A DNA stretch of 64,000 nt from assembly GCF_021026295.1 (NCBI RefSeq), contig NZ_JAJNDA010000001.1, positions 310,001 through 374,000 of the forward strand, given 5' to 3'. The notes under the pieces were generated by a model. It searched no databases, had not been told where the DNA came from, and worked only from the letters and a program-made list of their open reading frames with translations. Positions 1 to 8,574 of this stretch are shown here, in pieces; positions within the stretch are counted from its first letter, which is position 1; each line of letters starts with the position of its first letter. This stretch comes from Actinomycetospora soli (lineage in GTDB: Bacteria; Actinomycetota; Actinomycetes; Mycobacteriales; Pseudonocardiaceae). Made by a program: the position numbers and the translations under genes.

Positions 1-942
1 CGCGACGGCGTCGACTCCGGCGGAGCGATGGTGATCCTCGGCGGCGGCGCCACCGACGTCGAGCAGCAGGAGATGCGCCACCCGCTGCTCTACCTGTGGC
101 GCCGGCAGGTGCCCGACTCCGGCGGCGCGGGCACCCACCGCGGCGGGAACGGGGTGCAGTTCGCGCTCACCCCGATCGACACCGAGGAGGTCACCGGCGT
201 GCTGGGCACGCACGGGGTCGCCCTCCCCAACCGCACCGGCCTGTTCGGCGGGCTGCCCGGGTCCTGCGCGCGGTTCGAACGCGTCATCGGCAGCGGCGTC
301 CTCGACCGGCTCGCCTCCGGGCGGCCGGTGAGCGACCTCGCCGAGCTCGACGGCGACCACGGGGTCCTGCCCGGGGTCGCACCCGCCGCCCGGATCGCCC
401 ACGGCGACGTCTTCGAGTGCAGCGTCCAGAACGGCGGCGGCTACGGCGACCCGCTCCTGCGCGACCCCGCACGGGTCGCCGCCGACGTGGCCGCCACGGC
501 GGTCAGCCCCGAGGCCGCGCTCCGGCTCTACGGGGTCGTCCTCACCGGGGACGGCGACGTCGACGCCGCGGCCACCGAGGCCCGCCGCGACGCCGTCCGC
601 GCGGACCGCCGCGACCGGATGACCGCCCCGTCGGCCGGCGCCGTCCCGTCGGTCTCCGGCGAGCCCGACGGCCGGTGGGGCACCGCGCTGCTGATCTGGA
701 CCGCCCGGGGCGCGTCGGTCGCCGGGTGCGCGCACTGCCGTACCCCGCTGGGCGACCTGTCCGGCGGCTGGGAGTCCCTCGCCGGCCGGATCACGCTCGG
801 CCCCGAGGACCTCGGAGGACGCGTCGACGTCCACGCGTCCCTCGACGCCGTCGCCCACGTCTGCCCGCACTGCCTCACCGCGCTGTGGGTCGACACCGAG
901 CCGGGCACCGGCAAGGACTGGCGCGACTTCGCCCTGGCCTGA
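1..942 (+). CDS. Hydantoinase B/oxoprolinase-family protein, C-terminal part, with fused zinc-ribbon domain (partial)
   Basis: The reading frame is open at the left edge, so only the C-terminal 313 residues or so are visible. The first ~165 residues match the end of HyuB/acetone-carboxylase-alpha-type subunits, with the Gly-rich stretch near residues 20-25 and GGGYGDPLLRDP near 148. These enzymes hydrolyse or carboxylate cyclic amides or ketones with ATP. The last ~90 residues carry two Cys pairs (CAHC and CPHC, about 42 residues apart) around a Gly-Gly-Trp core. This resembles the small zinc-binding gamma subunit of acetone/acetophenone carboxylases, apparently fused to the HyuB-like chain. 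The substrate cannot be told. The dehydrogenase gene follows 63 bases downstream, probably in the same operon. Confidence 0.85.
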   Translation, partial: RDGVDSGGAMVILGGGATDVEQQEMRHPLLYLWRRQVPDSGGAGTHRGGNGVQFALTPIDTEEVTGVLGTHGVALPNRTGLFGGLPGSCARFERVIGSGVLDRLASGRPVSDLAELDGDHGVLPGVAPAARIAHGDVFECSVQNGGGYGDPLLRDPARVAADVAATAVSPEAALRLYGVVLTGDGDVDAAATEARRDAVRADRRDRMTAPSAGAVPSVSGEPDGRWGTALLIWTARGASVAGCAHCRTPLGDLSGGWESLAGRITLGPEDLGGRVDVHASLDAVAHVCPHCLTALWVDTEPGTGKDWRDFALA

Positions 943-1005
943 GCGCCCGGTGCCGGGCCCCGGTCACCCCGGGGCCCGGCACCGACGTCTCCCGAGAGGA
1001 ACCGC

Positions 1006-2142
1006 ATGCGCACGCACGACCTCGCCGTCATCGGCGGCGACGGCATCGGGCCCGACGTGACCGCGGAGGCGCTGCGCGGCGTGCACGCCGCGGCCGGCCG
1101 CTTCGGGTTCGGCGTCACCACCACCGACCACGACCTCGGCGCCGAGCGCTGGCTGCGCGACGGGGTCGCCCTCGACGACGCGGCGGTGCAGCGGCTGCGC
1201 CACCACGACGCGATCCTGCTCGGGGCCGTCGGCGACCCGCGGGTGCCGCCCGGGGTGCTGGAGCGGGGGCTGGTCGTCGCGCTGCGCGTCGCCCTGCGCC
1301 ACGCGGTGAACGTCCGGCCGGTGCGGCTCTACCCCGGCGTCACCAGTCCGATCCGGGACCTGACCCCGGAGCGCTGCGACCTGGTGATCATCCGGGAGAA
1401 CACCGAGGGGCTCTACGCCGGCGGGGGCGCGACCGTGCACCGCGGCACCGACGACGCCACCGCGATCCAGAACTCGGTGACCACCACGTCGGCGACCCGG
1501 GCCTGCGTCGACTACGCGTTCCGGCTCGCCGCGGCGCGGCGCGGCCGGCTGACGCTGTGCCACAAGACGAACATCCTGGTCGAGGCCGGGGCGCTGTGGA
1601 GCGACGTCGTCGAGTGGCTCGGGGCCGGGCACCCCGACGTCGTCCGGGACTACGTGCACGCCGACGCGATGTGCCAGCACCTGCCGCTGACCCCGGAGCG
1701 CTTCGACGTCGTCGTCACCGACAACCTCTTCGGCGACATCATCAGCGACCTGGGTGCGACGGTGCAGGGCGGGCTCGGGCTCGCCGCGAGCGGCAACATC
1801 GATCCCACCGGCGAGCACCCGGCGATGTACGAGCCGGTGCACGGCTCCGCCCCCGACATCGCCGGCACCGGGCGCGCCAACCCCGCGGCCGCCGTGCTCT
1901 CCGCCGCGATGTGCCTCGCGGGCCTCGGCGAGCACGAGGCCGCCCTCGCCCTCGAGGCCGCGACCGCCGGCGTGCTCGCCGAGCTGCCGGCCCTCGCGGG
2001 GCCGGCCATGGGCGACACCACGGAGGGCGTCGGCGCGCGCATCGCCGAGCGGGTCCGCACGGTCGACCCGGCCGCGCTCGGCGACCCGACCACGTCGCTC
2101 ATGACCGCCCTGGCCCGTGCCGGGGGTCGCGGGTCGGGGTGA
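1006..2142 (+). CDS. Isocitrate/isopropylmalate dehydrogenase-family enzyme (LeuB/tartrate dehydrogenase-like)
   Basis: 378 residues, the usual length for this NAD-dependent beta-decarboxylating dehydrogenase family. The N-terminal GGDGIGPDV, the substrate-binding loop IIRENTEGLY, the metal-ligand region TDNLFGDIISDLGA and the adenine-binding YEPVHGSAPDIAGTGRANP are all present. A GAGAGGA ribosome site precedes the ATG. LeuB, tartrate dehydrogenase and homoisocitrate dehydrogenase cannot be separated by eye. The position behind a hydantoinase/carboxylase subunit, with no leuC/leuD nearby, favours a catabolic hydroxy-acid dehydrogenase over leucine synthesis (inference). It ends three bases before the convergent LLM pseudogene. 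Confidence 0.88.
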   Translation: MRTHDLAVIGGDGIGPDVTAEALRGVHAAAGRFGFGVTTTDHDLGAERWLRDGVALDDAAVQRLRHHDAILLGAVGDPRVPPGVLERGLVVALRVALRHAVNVRPVRLYPGVTSPIRDLTPERCDLVIIRENTEGLYAGGGATVHRGTDDATAIQNSVTTTSATRACVDYAFRLAAARRGRLTLCHKTNILVEAGALWSDVVEWLGAGHPDVVRDYVHADAMCQHLPLTPERFDVVVTDNLFGDIISDLGATVQGGLGLAASGNIDPTGEHPAMYEPVHGSAPDIAGTGRANPAAAVLSAAMCLAGLGEHEAALALEAATAGVLAELPALAGPAMGDTTEGVGARIAERVRTVDPAALGDPTTSLMTALARAGGRGSG

Positions 2143-2145
2143 CGT

Positions 2146-3150
2146 CTAGACCGACGCCGCCACGCCGGCCGCCGCCACGTGGAACCGTTCGAGCTCGGAG
2201 CGGGTGTCCGGGCCGCACGGCTGGTAGACGATCTCGGTGACGCCCCGGGCTCCGAGGGCCTCGAGGTGGCGCCGGACCTCGTCGGGGGTCCCGGTCAGCG
2301 TCGCGTCGCGCACCATCACGTGGCCGCCCGCGTCCCACGCGGCGCGGTCCTCCTCGTTGAGCTCCACGCAGTGCCCGGCGTGCACCGCGAGATGCCGTTC
2401 GTCGGCCGGCGTCCGCTCCACGACGTCCATCCACGCGTCGCCGCCCGGGAGCTCGCGGACCGCCTCGGCGCCCGCGAACTCGTAGGCGCCGTGGTAGGCC
2501 AACGCCCAGCCCGGCCCGGCGGCCACCCGCGCGTGCTCGGAGTCCTGGGGCTCGTCGTCGTCGAGCACCGTGCCCCAGGCCGGCTAGGGCACCCAGGAGT
2601 ACTCGGTCATGAAGTCGGGCTGCGCCAGCGTGACGAAGAGGCCGTCGCCGAGCTCGTTCGCCACCTTGTTGCCCTTCGGGCCGAGGGCGCCGACGAGGAC
2701 CGGCACGTCGACCGGGCGGGCCGGGGCGTGCCCGTCGGGGTGCAGCATCCGCATGCGGGCGCCCTCCCACTCGATCACCTCGCCGCGCAGCAGCGCGCGG
2801 TAGGCCCGGATGTAGGCGTCCATGAACGACCAGGTGATCGCGCGGTGCCCCATGGCGCGTCGGCCGGTGAAGCCCGTGCCGAACGCGACGGCGACCCGGC
2901 CCGGTGCGAGCGCTGCGAGGGTCGCGGTCCCGGCGGCGTTGACCATCGGGTGGCGCAGGCTGGGCACGAGCACGCCGGGCCCGAGGCCGATCCGCTCGGT
3001 GCGCTCGGCCGCGAGCGCGAGGGTCATCCACACGTCGGGGCTCTGCTGGGGCGTGTCGTTGACCCAGGCGCGCGCGTAGCCGAGCTCCTCGGCCACGGCG
3101 ATGTCGTCGGGCGTGCTCAGGGCGGTCGGGAAGGCACAGGACACCTGCAC
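2146..3150 (-). pseudogene. LLM-class (luciferase-like, probably F420-dependent) oxidoreductase interrupted by in-frame TAG
   Basis: The frame starts at a GTG (3150) five bases after GAGGAGG and reads as a TIM-barrel luciferase-like oxidoreductase: EELGYARAWVNDTP, ERIGLGPGVLVPSLRHP, then the VPVLVGALGPKG and ELGDGLFVT segments. After EYSWVP comes TAG at 2586-2584, and the same frame continues with PAWGTVLDDDEP and a normal C-terminus to a second TAG at 2146. There is no frameshift. One nonsense codon splits a family-length protein of about 334 residues into 188 and about 145. The gene may be recently inactivated, translated as two pieces or read through, or the base may be a sequencing error. 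F420 use is inferred from the family. Confidence 0.75.
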
Positions 3151-3244
3151 GGGAACCTCCTCGTCGCGGGTCACGCGCCGACGACGGGCGGGGCGACGGC
3201 GCCGTCGCCCGAGCGTCCCACGGCGAGGGCCCGCGGACGAGGAG

Positions 3245-3874
3245 TCAGGTCCAGACGACGTTGCGGCGGACCACCTTCGCCGGGCACCCGGCGAGGACCG
3301 TGCCGGGCTCGGTGAACACGCCCGCGACCACCGCGCCCGAAGCGACGGAGGTGTCGTCGGGGATGACCGAGCCCTTGAGCACGGTCGCGCGCGAGCCGAT
3401 CCAGACGTGGTTCCCGATGCTGATCGGGGCGCCGGTGGCGCGGACGTCACCGTCGACGATCACCTCGTGGAAGTCCTCGTCGAGCAGCTGGACGTCCCAC
3501 GAGATCGCGCAGTCGGTGCCCACGGTGATGCCGTTCATGGCGACGATGCGGGTGTTCGGCGAGAAGTAGGTCCGCGCCCCGATCACCAACCGGGCGCCCT
3601 CCCCCACCGTCCACGCCGCGCCCACCCCGACCTGCACGTTGCCGCTCAGCTCGAGGTCGCCGTCGAGCCGGAGCAGGCCACCCTGGTCGCCCCGCGCGAA
3701 ACCGAAGGGGTGGGTGCCGAGGCGGAGCCGGGCGTCCGGGGTGGCGAGGTGGATGCGGTCACGGTGGCAGACCCGGAACCGTCGGGACGCCGTGATCCGG
3801 CCCGGACGGCCGAGCGCGAGCGTGCGCCACGGCGACACCCGGAACTCGCCGACGACCTTCTCCGCCCAGCTCAT
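3245..3874 (-). CDS. Acyltransferase with left-handed beta-helix (hexapeptide repeat)
   Basis: 209 residues. Imperfect hexapeptide repeats run from about residue 75 to the end, ending in ISIGNHVWIGSRATVLKG and GAVVAGVFTEPGTVLAGCPAKVVRR, the typical tail of the maltose/galactoside O-acetyltransferase (LbetaH) family. Such enzymes transfer acetyl or other acyl groups from a CoA donor to sugars or related acceptors. The first ~60 basic residues lack repeats. No partner gene identifies the acceptor. The gene stands alone between the LLM pseudogene and the monooxygenase, all on the minus strand. Confidence 0.82.
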   Translation of the reverse strand: MSWAEKVVGEFRVSPWRTLALGRPGRITASRRFRVCHRDRIHLATPDARLRLGTHPFGFARGDQGGLLRLDGDLELSGNVQVGVGAAWTVGEGARLVIGARTYFSPNTRIVAMNGITVGTDCAISWDVQLLDEDFHEVIVDGDVRATGAPISIGNHVWIGSRATVLKGSVIPDDTSVASGAVVAGVFTEPGTVLAGCPAKVVRRNVVWT

Positions 3875-3905
3875 GACTCGACCGTCGGTCGAGACTCGAG
3901 CAGTG

Positions 3906-5543
3906 TTACACAGCGTGACGATTCGCGAGGTTCGTCCGGTTCTCCGCCAGCCCGAAGCCGGGATAGCCGGCCGCCGCCTCGTCGTCGCAGGTGGCGCGGT
4001 AGCGGGCGTAGCCGCCCGCGTACGGGAGGAAGACGCGCGCCTTCCCCGGCACGTTCGCGCCGAGGTACCAGGAGCTGGCGGCCTGCGGCAGCAGCGTCGC
4101 GTCCGCGGCGCGCGCCACCTCGGACGCCCACGCCGCCTCGGCCTCCGGGGTCGGCTCGGCCGTCTCCCCCGTGTCGCGCAGGCGCTCCAGCAGGTCGGCG
4201 ATCCAGTCGACGTGCTGCTCGATGGCGGTCGGCATGTTGGTCAGCACCGACGGGCTGCCGGGCCCGGTGATCGTGAAGAGGTCGGGGAAGCCGGCGACCC
4301 CCAGCCCGAGGTGCGTGCGCGGGCCCTCCCGCCACGCCTCGCGCAGCGACACCCCGTCCCGCCCCCGGAGGTCGAAGGACAGCAGCGGGCCGGTCAGGGC
4401 GTCGAACCCGGTGGCGAACACGATGACGTCGAGCTCGTGCTCCACGCCCGAGGCCAGGCGGAAGCCGCGTCCGGTCACGCGCTCGATCGGATCGGCCCGC
4501 ACGTCGACGAGCGAGACGTTCGGGCGGTTGTAGGTCTCGAAGTAGTGCGTGTCGATCGGCGGCCGCTTGGTGGCGAACGGGTGGTCCCGCGGCGTCAGGA
4601 GTTCCGCCGTGGCCGGGTCGTGCACCGTCTCCCGGATCTTGTCCCGGATGAACTCGCTGGTGTCGGCGTTCACCTCCGGGTCGGTCAGCACGTCCTTCAC
4701 CGCGGCGCGGAACCGCAGCCCGCCCCGCTCCCAGGCCTGCTCGTAGAGCGCGCGCCGCCGGTCGGCGGGGAGATCGAGCACGTCGACGTCGGACAGGACG
4801 AACGGGTGGCCGTTGGTCGACCCCTGCTGCACGCGCCGGATCGCCGGGTAGTCGGCCTTCGTGGCGGCCATCTCCTCCTCGGACAACGGCGCGTTGCGGG
4901 CCGGGATGGAGTAGTTCGCGGTCCGCTGGAACACCGTGAGATGCCCGGCGTCCGCGGCCAGGACCGGGATCGCCTGGATGCCGGTGGACCCGGTGCCCAC
5001 GACCCCGACCCGCCGGCCGCGCACGTCCACCCCGTCGTGCGGCCAATGCCCGGTGTGGTGCCACTCCCCCGCGAAGTCCTCGAGCCCCGGGATGTCGGGC
5101 ACGTTCGCCGTCGACAGGCAGCCGACCGCCGTGACGAGCCAGCGGCATCGTCGGGACGACCCGTCCGCGGCGGTCACGGTCCATCCCTCGCCGTCCCGCT
5201 CCGCGCGCTCCACCCGGACCCCGAAGGCGATGTCGCGGCGCAGGTCGTAGCGGTCGGCGACGTGCTCGAGGTAGCCGCGGATCTCCTCCTGCCCGGGGTA
5301 GCGCTCCGACCAGCGCCACTCCTGCTCGAGCTCGGGGTCGAACGAGTAGCAGTAGTAATAGCTCTCCGAGTCGCAGCGGGCGCCCGGGTAGCGGTTCCAG
5401 TACCAGGTCCCGCCGACGCCGTCCGCCTGCTCGAGCACCTGGACCGAGAAGCCGCGCGAGCGCAGCCGGTGCAGCGCGTAGAGGCCGGAGAACCCGGCGC
5501 CGATCACGATCACATCGGTGTGCCCGCCATCACCGTCGCTCAT
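3906..5543 (-). CDS. Baeyer-Villiger-type flavin monooxygenase
   Basis: 545 residues from the ATG at 5543, which has GAGGA just upstream. An earlier in-frame ATG at 5579 would cross the divergent aminotransferase start. The FAD Rossmann motif GAGFSG is at residues 15-20 and a second nucleotide-binding motif (VGTGSTG) follows near 184. FAGEWHHTGHWP at 157-168 fits the Baeyer-Villiger fingerprint FxGxxxHxxxW. The family inserts one oxygen atom from O2 next to a carbonyl, using NADPH and FAD, to give esters or lactones. The substrate is not deducible. The gene is divergent from the aminotransferase/isomerase pair, with a 34-base gap. Confidence 0.88.
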   Translation of the reverse strand: MSDGDGGHTDVIVIGAGFSGLYALHRLRSRGFSVQVLEQADGVGGTWYWNRYPGARCDSESYYYCYSFDPELEQEWRWSERYPGQEEIRGYLEHVADRYDLRRDIAFGVRVERAERDGEGWTVTAADGSSRRCRWLVTAVGCLSTANVPDIPGLEDFAGEWHHTGHWPHDGVDVRGRRVGVVGTGSTGIQAIPVLAADAGHLTVFQRTANYSIPARNAPLSEEEMAATKADYPAIRRVQQGSTNGHPFVLSDVDVLDLPADRRRALYEQAWERGGLRFRAAVKDVLTDPEVNADTSEFIRDKIRETVHDPATAELLTPRDHPFATKRPPIDTHYFETYNRPNVSLVDVRADPIERVTGRGFRLASGVEHELDVIVFATGFDALTGPLLSFDLRGRDGVSLREAWREGPRTHLGLGVAGFPDLFTITGPGSPSVLTNMPTAIEQHVDWIADLLERLRDTGETAEPTPEAEAAWASEVARAADATLLPQAASSWYLGANVPGKARVFLPYAGGYARYRATCDDEAAAGYPGFGLAENRTNLANRHAV

Positions 5544-5577
5544 GTCCTCGAGGGTGCCCCAGGATCGCGTCCCCGGC

Positions 5578-6726
5578 ATGCTGTCGGCCGTGCGCCTGTC
5601 CCACCGCGTCGCCGCCGGGGTCGACTCGCCGATGGCGGCCGCCTACGACGCGGTGGGCACCGCGGGTGGCCGTCGACCCCTGCTCGACCTCGCCCGCGCC
5701 GCGCCCGCCTACCCGCCCGCCCCGGAGGTCGTCGAGCACGCCGCAGGCGTCGCGGCCGACGCCCGCTACGCCGCCCAGGCCGGGCTGCCGCACCTGCGCG
5801 AGGCGTTCGCCGAGGCCCTGCGCGCCGAGCACGGCGGCGACGTCGGCGCCGAGGACATGGTCGTGACGGCGGGCTGCAACCAGGCGTTCTGTCTGGCCGC
5901 CGACGCCCTGTGCGCTCCGGGCGACGAGGTGATCACCCCGCGCCCGACCTACTTCAACCACACGATGTGGCTGCACATGCGCGGGGTCGAGCCGGTGATC
6001 GTCGAGCCCGACGCGGACCTCGTCCCCCGCGCCGCCGACGCCGAGGCGCTCGTCTCCCCGCGGACCCGCGCGATCGTGCTCGTGACGCCCGGCAACCCGA
6101 GCGGCGTCGAGATCCCCGCCGACGAGCTCGCGGCCTTCGCCGACCTCGCCCGCCGGCACGACCTCGCGCTCGTCCTCGACGAGACCTACCGCGCCTTCCG
6201 GGCCGGCCCCGCGCACTCGCTCTACTCCGACCCCGGATGGCGCGACACCGTCGTCGGCCTGCACAGCTTCTCCAAGGACCTCGCGCTCGCCGGCTACCGC
6301 GTCGGGATGCTCGTCGCGGGCGGGGCGCTGCGCCGGCAGGCCCTCAAGCTCTTCGACTGCGTGGCCATCGGCGCCCCGAGGATCGGGCAGGAGGCCGCGT
6401 GGGCCGGCCTGGTGAAGGCGCAGGGCTGGCGGGCGGAGCGCGCGGCCGAGGTCGCCGCGCGGCGGGCGGCGTTCGCGGAGGCGATGCGCGCCCGGCCGGG
6501 CGGGTTCGAGGTCGTCGCGCTCGGCGGGTTCTTCGCCTGGGTCCGGCACCCGCGCACCGGGACGGACACACCCGCCGTCGTGCAGGCCCTCCTCGCGGAG
6601 CAGGACGTGCTGGTCATGTCCGGCACCGACTTCCAGGCCGTCGACGACGGTGCGATGCGGGTCAGCGTCGGGAACCTGACCGAGGTCGACGACCTGGTGA
6701 CGCGGCTGCGGGAGTTCGGCGCGTGA
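5578..6726 (+). CDS. Class I/II PLP-dependent aminotransferase
   Basis: 382 residues from the ATG at 5578. The fold-type I motifs are visible: TAGCNQAF at the cofactor phosphate region, TPGNPSG, the cofactor aspartate in LVLDETYRAF, and the Schiff-base lysine in SFSKDLALAGYRVG. The family moves an amino group between an amino acid and a keto acid, and the donor specificity is unknown. The start is uncertain, because there is no good Shine-Dalgarno before 5578 and a GTG lies at 5590. The isomerase gene overlaps its stop by four bases (GTGA), so the two are co-translated. Confidence 0.86.
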   Translation: MLSAVRLSHRVAAGVDSPMAAAYDAVGTAGGRRPLLDLARAAPAYPPAPEVVEHAAGVAADARYAAQAGLPHLREAFAEALRAEHGGDVGAEDMVVTAGCNQAFCLAADALCAPGDEVITPRPTYFNHTMWLHMRGVEPVIVEPDADLVPRAADAEALVSPRTRAIVLVTPGNPSGVEIPADELAAFADLARRHDLALVLDETYRAFRAGPAHSLYSDPGWRDTVVGLHSFSKDLALAGYRVGMLVAGGALRRQALKLFDCVAIGAPRIGQEAAWAGLVKAQGWRAERAAEVAARRAAFAEAMRARPGGFEVVALGGFFAWVRHPRTGTDTPAVVQALLAEQDVLVMSGTDFQAVDDGAMRVSVGNLTEVDDLVTRLREFGA

Positions 6727-7460
6727 GCGTCGGGGTCAACGTCTCGATCCGCTACCCCGACGTGCCCGTGCTCGAGCGCCCGGCCCGCGCCCACGCGGAC
6801 GGCTTCGACGTCGTCGAGTCCTGGTGGCCCTTCGCCTCCGCCGATCCGGGCGAGGCGGAGGTCGACGCGTTCTGCGCCTCGATCACCGACGCGGGGGTGC
6901 AGCTGATCGCGATGAATCTGTTCGGCGGCGACATGGCGGCCGGCGAGCGCGGGATCGTCGGGGACCGCCCGGCCGAGTTCGCCGACTCGCTGGCGATCGG
7001 CCTCGAGATCGGGCGCCGGCTCGGCTGCTCGATGCACAACACGCTCGTCGGGCGTGGCCCGGTGTCCGAGGCGGCGACGGAGCGGCTCGCAGCGGCCTGT
7101 GCGACCGCGCACGCCCAGGGCTCGACGCTGCTGATCGAGCCGCTGTCGGCGGTCGACGACTACCCGGTCCTGACGACGGGTGACGCGTTCGCGCTGGTCG
7201 GGCGGCTCGGCCCCGGGTCCGGCGTCCTCGCCGACCTGTACCACCTGGCGGTGAACGGCGAGGACGTCGACGCCGCGATCGCGGCGCGGGGCGCGGAGTT
7301 CGCGCACGTGCAGATCGCCGACGCACCGGGTCGCGGGGAGCCGGGGACGGGCTCGTTGCCGCTCGCGCGGTGGCTGCGCGCGCTGCGGGCCGTCGGTTAC
7401 ACGGGGTGGGTGGCGCTGGAGCACGTGCCCGCGGCCGGTGAGCGGGAACGGTCGCCGTGA
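6723..7460 (+). CDS. Hydroxypyruvate isomerase-like TIM-barrel protein
   Basis: 245 residues from a GTG that overlaps the aminotransferase stop (GTGA). The sequence shows the xylose-isomerase-like TIM barrel of the Hyi family: LIAMNLFGGDMAAGERG early on, LIEPLSA in the middle, then DLYHLAVNGED and HVQIADAPGRGEPGTG. Family members interconvert hydroxypyruvate and tartronate semialdehyde or related hydroxy-carbonyl compounds with a divalent metal. With the coupled aminotransferase this suggests handling of a serine/hydroxypyruvate-like intermediate (inference). The stop codon lies inside the loop of the terminator hairpin at 7440-7475. Confidence 0.8.
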   Translation: MSVGVNVSIRYPDVPVLERPARAHADGFDVVESWWPFASADPGEAEVDAFCASITDAGVQLIAMNLFGGDMAAGERGIVGDRPAEFADSLAIGLEIGRRLGCSMHNTLVGRGPVSEAATERLAAACATAHAQGSTLLIEPLSAVDDYPVLTTGDAFALVGRLGPGSGVLADLYHLAVNGEDVDAAIAARGAEFAHVQIADAPGRGEPGTGSLPLARWLRALRAVGYTGWVALEHVPAAGERERSP

Positions 7461-7475
7461 CGACCGTTCCCGCTC
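7440..7475 (+). terminator. Hairpin spanning the stop codon of the isomerase gene
   Basis: A perfect 15-bp inverted repeat (GAGCGGGAACGGTCG and its complement) closes a six-base loop, CCGTGA, that contains the TGA stop of the upstream gene. There is no U-tract, which is usual for actinobacterial terminators. It lies between two convergent genes and could serve both strands. Confidence 0.65.
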
Positions 7476-7488
7476 TACGACGGAGCGC

Positions 7489-7845
7489 TCATCCCACCGC
7501 GGTCCGCACGAGGTCCGCGATCCTCGCGAGCGTGGCGTCGTCGACGTCGTCGAGGTACCAGGCGGACGGGCGCAGCGTGGTGCCCCGTTCGCGCTCCACG
7601 GTCGCCTTGTCGGACAGCCCCAACGACATGACCCCGTCGTCGAGTCGGAAGAACACCAGCACGGGGGTGCTCCGCCCGGTCGCGTAGCCGGGCATGCCGT
7701 ACCAGATGCGGGGCTTCAGCCGCGGTGCGGCAGCGAGGATCGTCTCGTGCAGCCGCGCGGCGATCGTCGTGTAGGGCTCCGGCATCGCGGCGATCTTCTC
7801 CAGCACCGCGTGCTGGTCCTTCGTCGCCCGGTCGGTCAGTGGCAC
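7489..7845 (-). CDS. DUF1801 (YdhG-like) small protein
   Basis: 118 residues from a GTG at 7845, preceded by GAGAGAGGTGG at good spacing. The segments PRIWYGMPGYA and VLVFFRLDDGVMSLGLSDKA are typical of the DUF1801/YdhG domain, a small alpha/beta fold whose members are mostly uncharacterised (one is linked to intracellular iron handling in Bacillus). The role here is unknown. It converges on the isomerase gene. Confidence 0.75.
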   Translation of the reverse strand: MPLTDRATKDQHAVLEKIAAMPEPYTTIAARLHETILAAAPRLKPRIWYGMPGYATGRSTPVLVFFRLDDGVMSLGLSDKATVERERGTTLRPSAWYLDDVDDATLARIADLVRTAVG

Positions 7846-8031
7846 GTCGGGCCACCTCTCTCTCGCGCCGCATCCGCGGCATGGTGGACAACCGCCCGGC
7901 GGAACGGTTGAGCAATCTCCACCGCGGACGTGTCCTGACCGAGGTCAGACCTCTCCGCCGATGTGTCAGACGACCGGTCGTCATCGACTGCGCGAGGGCA
8001 CCGAGGTGCCGGGGCGGACGCTAGCAGTGGT
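7846..8031. other. Intergenic stretch, no gene seen
   Basis: This 186-base gap between two minus-strand genes holds no convincing coding frame. It includes a TAGCGT hexamer on the minus strand near 8020, the same hexamer that precedes several starts in this window, but it is too far (about 175 bases) from the next start to assign. Confidence 0.4.
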
Positions 8032-8547
8032 TCACGAGGTGAAGCCACCCTCGAGCACGATCCGCAGCAGCACCACGACCAGGCCGACCGCGAAGGCCCC
8101 CACGGCCCCGAGGACGGCGCCCCACCAGCGGCGCAGCGCCCGCCACCCGCCGACGGCGCCGAGCACCACCAGGGCGACCCAGCTCAGGTCGATCGTGATG
8201 TGCGCCGACTCCTCGGGGCCGAGCGGACCCATGTAGCCGGTCGTCGCGATCACCGCGACGATCACCAGCGGCGCCAGCGCGGGGAGCAGGTACTGCGCCG
8301 CGTGCCCCGTGAGCGCCAGCAACCGCCGGCCCGAGGGCAGGGCGTGCTCGGCGTGGACCGCCTTGAGCGTCGTCGCGAAGAGATGGGCCGCGAACGTCGC
8401 GAGCAGCGGGCCGAGGGTCAGCTCGAGGACGTCGCCGAAGTCGGTCAGACCCCGGTCGATCGCCACGGCGAGCACGGTCATCATCACGACCGTGCTGTTG
8501 ACCGCCGGCTCCACGTCGAGCGCGACCCGCCGCACCGTCGTCGTCAT
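8032..8547 (-). CDS. Integral membrane protein of unknown function
   Basis: 171 residues with about four hydrophobic segments: roughly 20-35, 43-60, 84-105 and 118-165. The last is long and broken by the Arg/Trp cluster RALRRWW. I do not recognise the family. A TAGCGT hexamer lies seven bases before the ATG, as in other probably leaderless genes of this window. It is on the same strand as the hydroxyacyl-CoA dehydrogenase, 27 bases downstream of that gene's stop, so the two may be co-transcribed. Confidence 0.7.
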   Translation of the reverse strand: MTTTVRRVALDVEPAVNSTVVMMTVLAVAIDRGLTDFGDVLELTLGPLLATFAAHLFATTLKAVHAEHALPSGRRLLALTGHAAQYLLPALAPLVIVAVIATTGYMGPLGPEESAHITIDLSWVALVVLGAVGGWRALRRWWGAVLGAVGAFAVGLVVVLLRIVLEGGFTS

Positions 8548-8574
8548 GCCGCGGACGCTAGCCAGGCCGTGGGG

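Noticed and set aside
96-2240. A 714-codon Arg/Pro-rich plus-strand frame
   Set aside because: It overlaps two well-supported genes out of phase; its Arg/Pro/Ala composition is the usual shadow of GC-rich coding sequence.
2584-2586. Pyrrolysine insertion at the in-frame TAG
   Set aside because: LLM oxidoreductases are not known pyrrolysine proteins and nothing in the window hints at pyl genes; decay or error is simpler.
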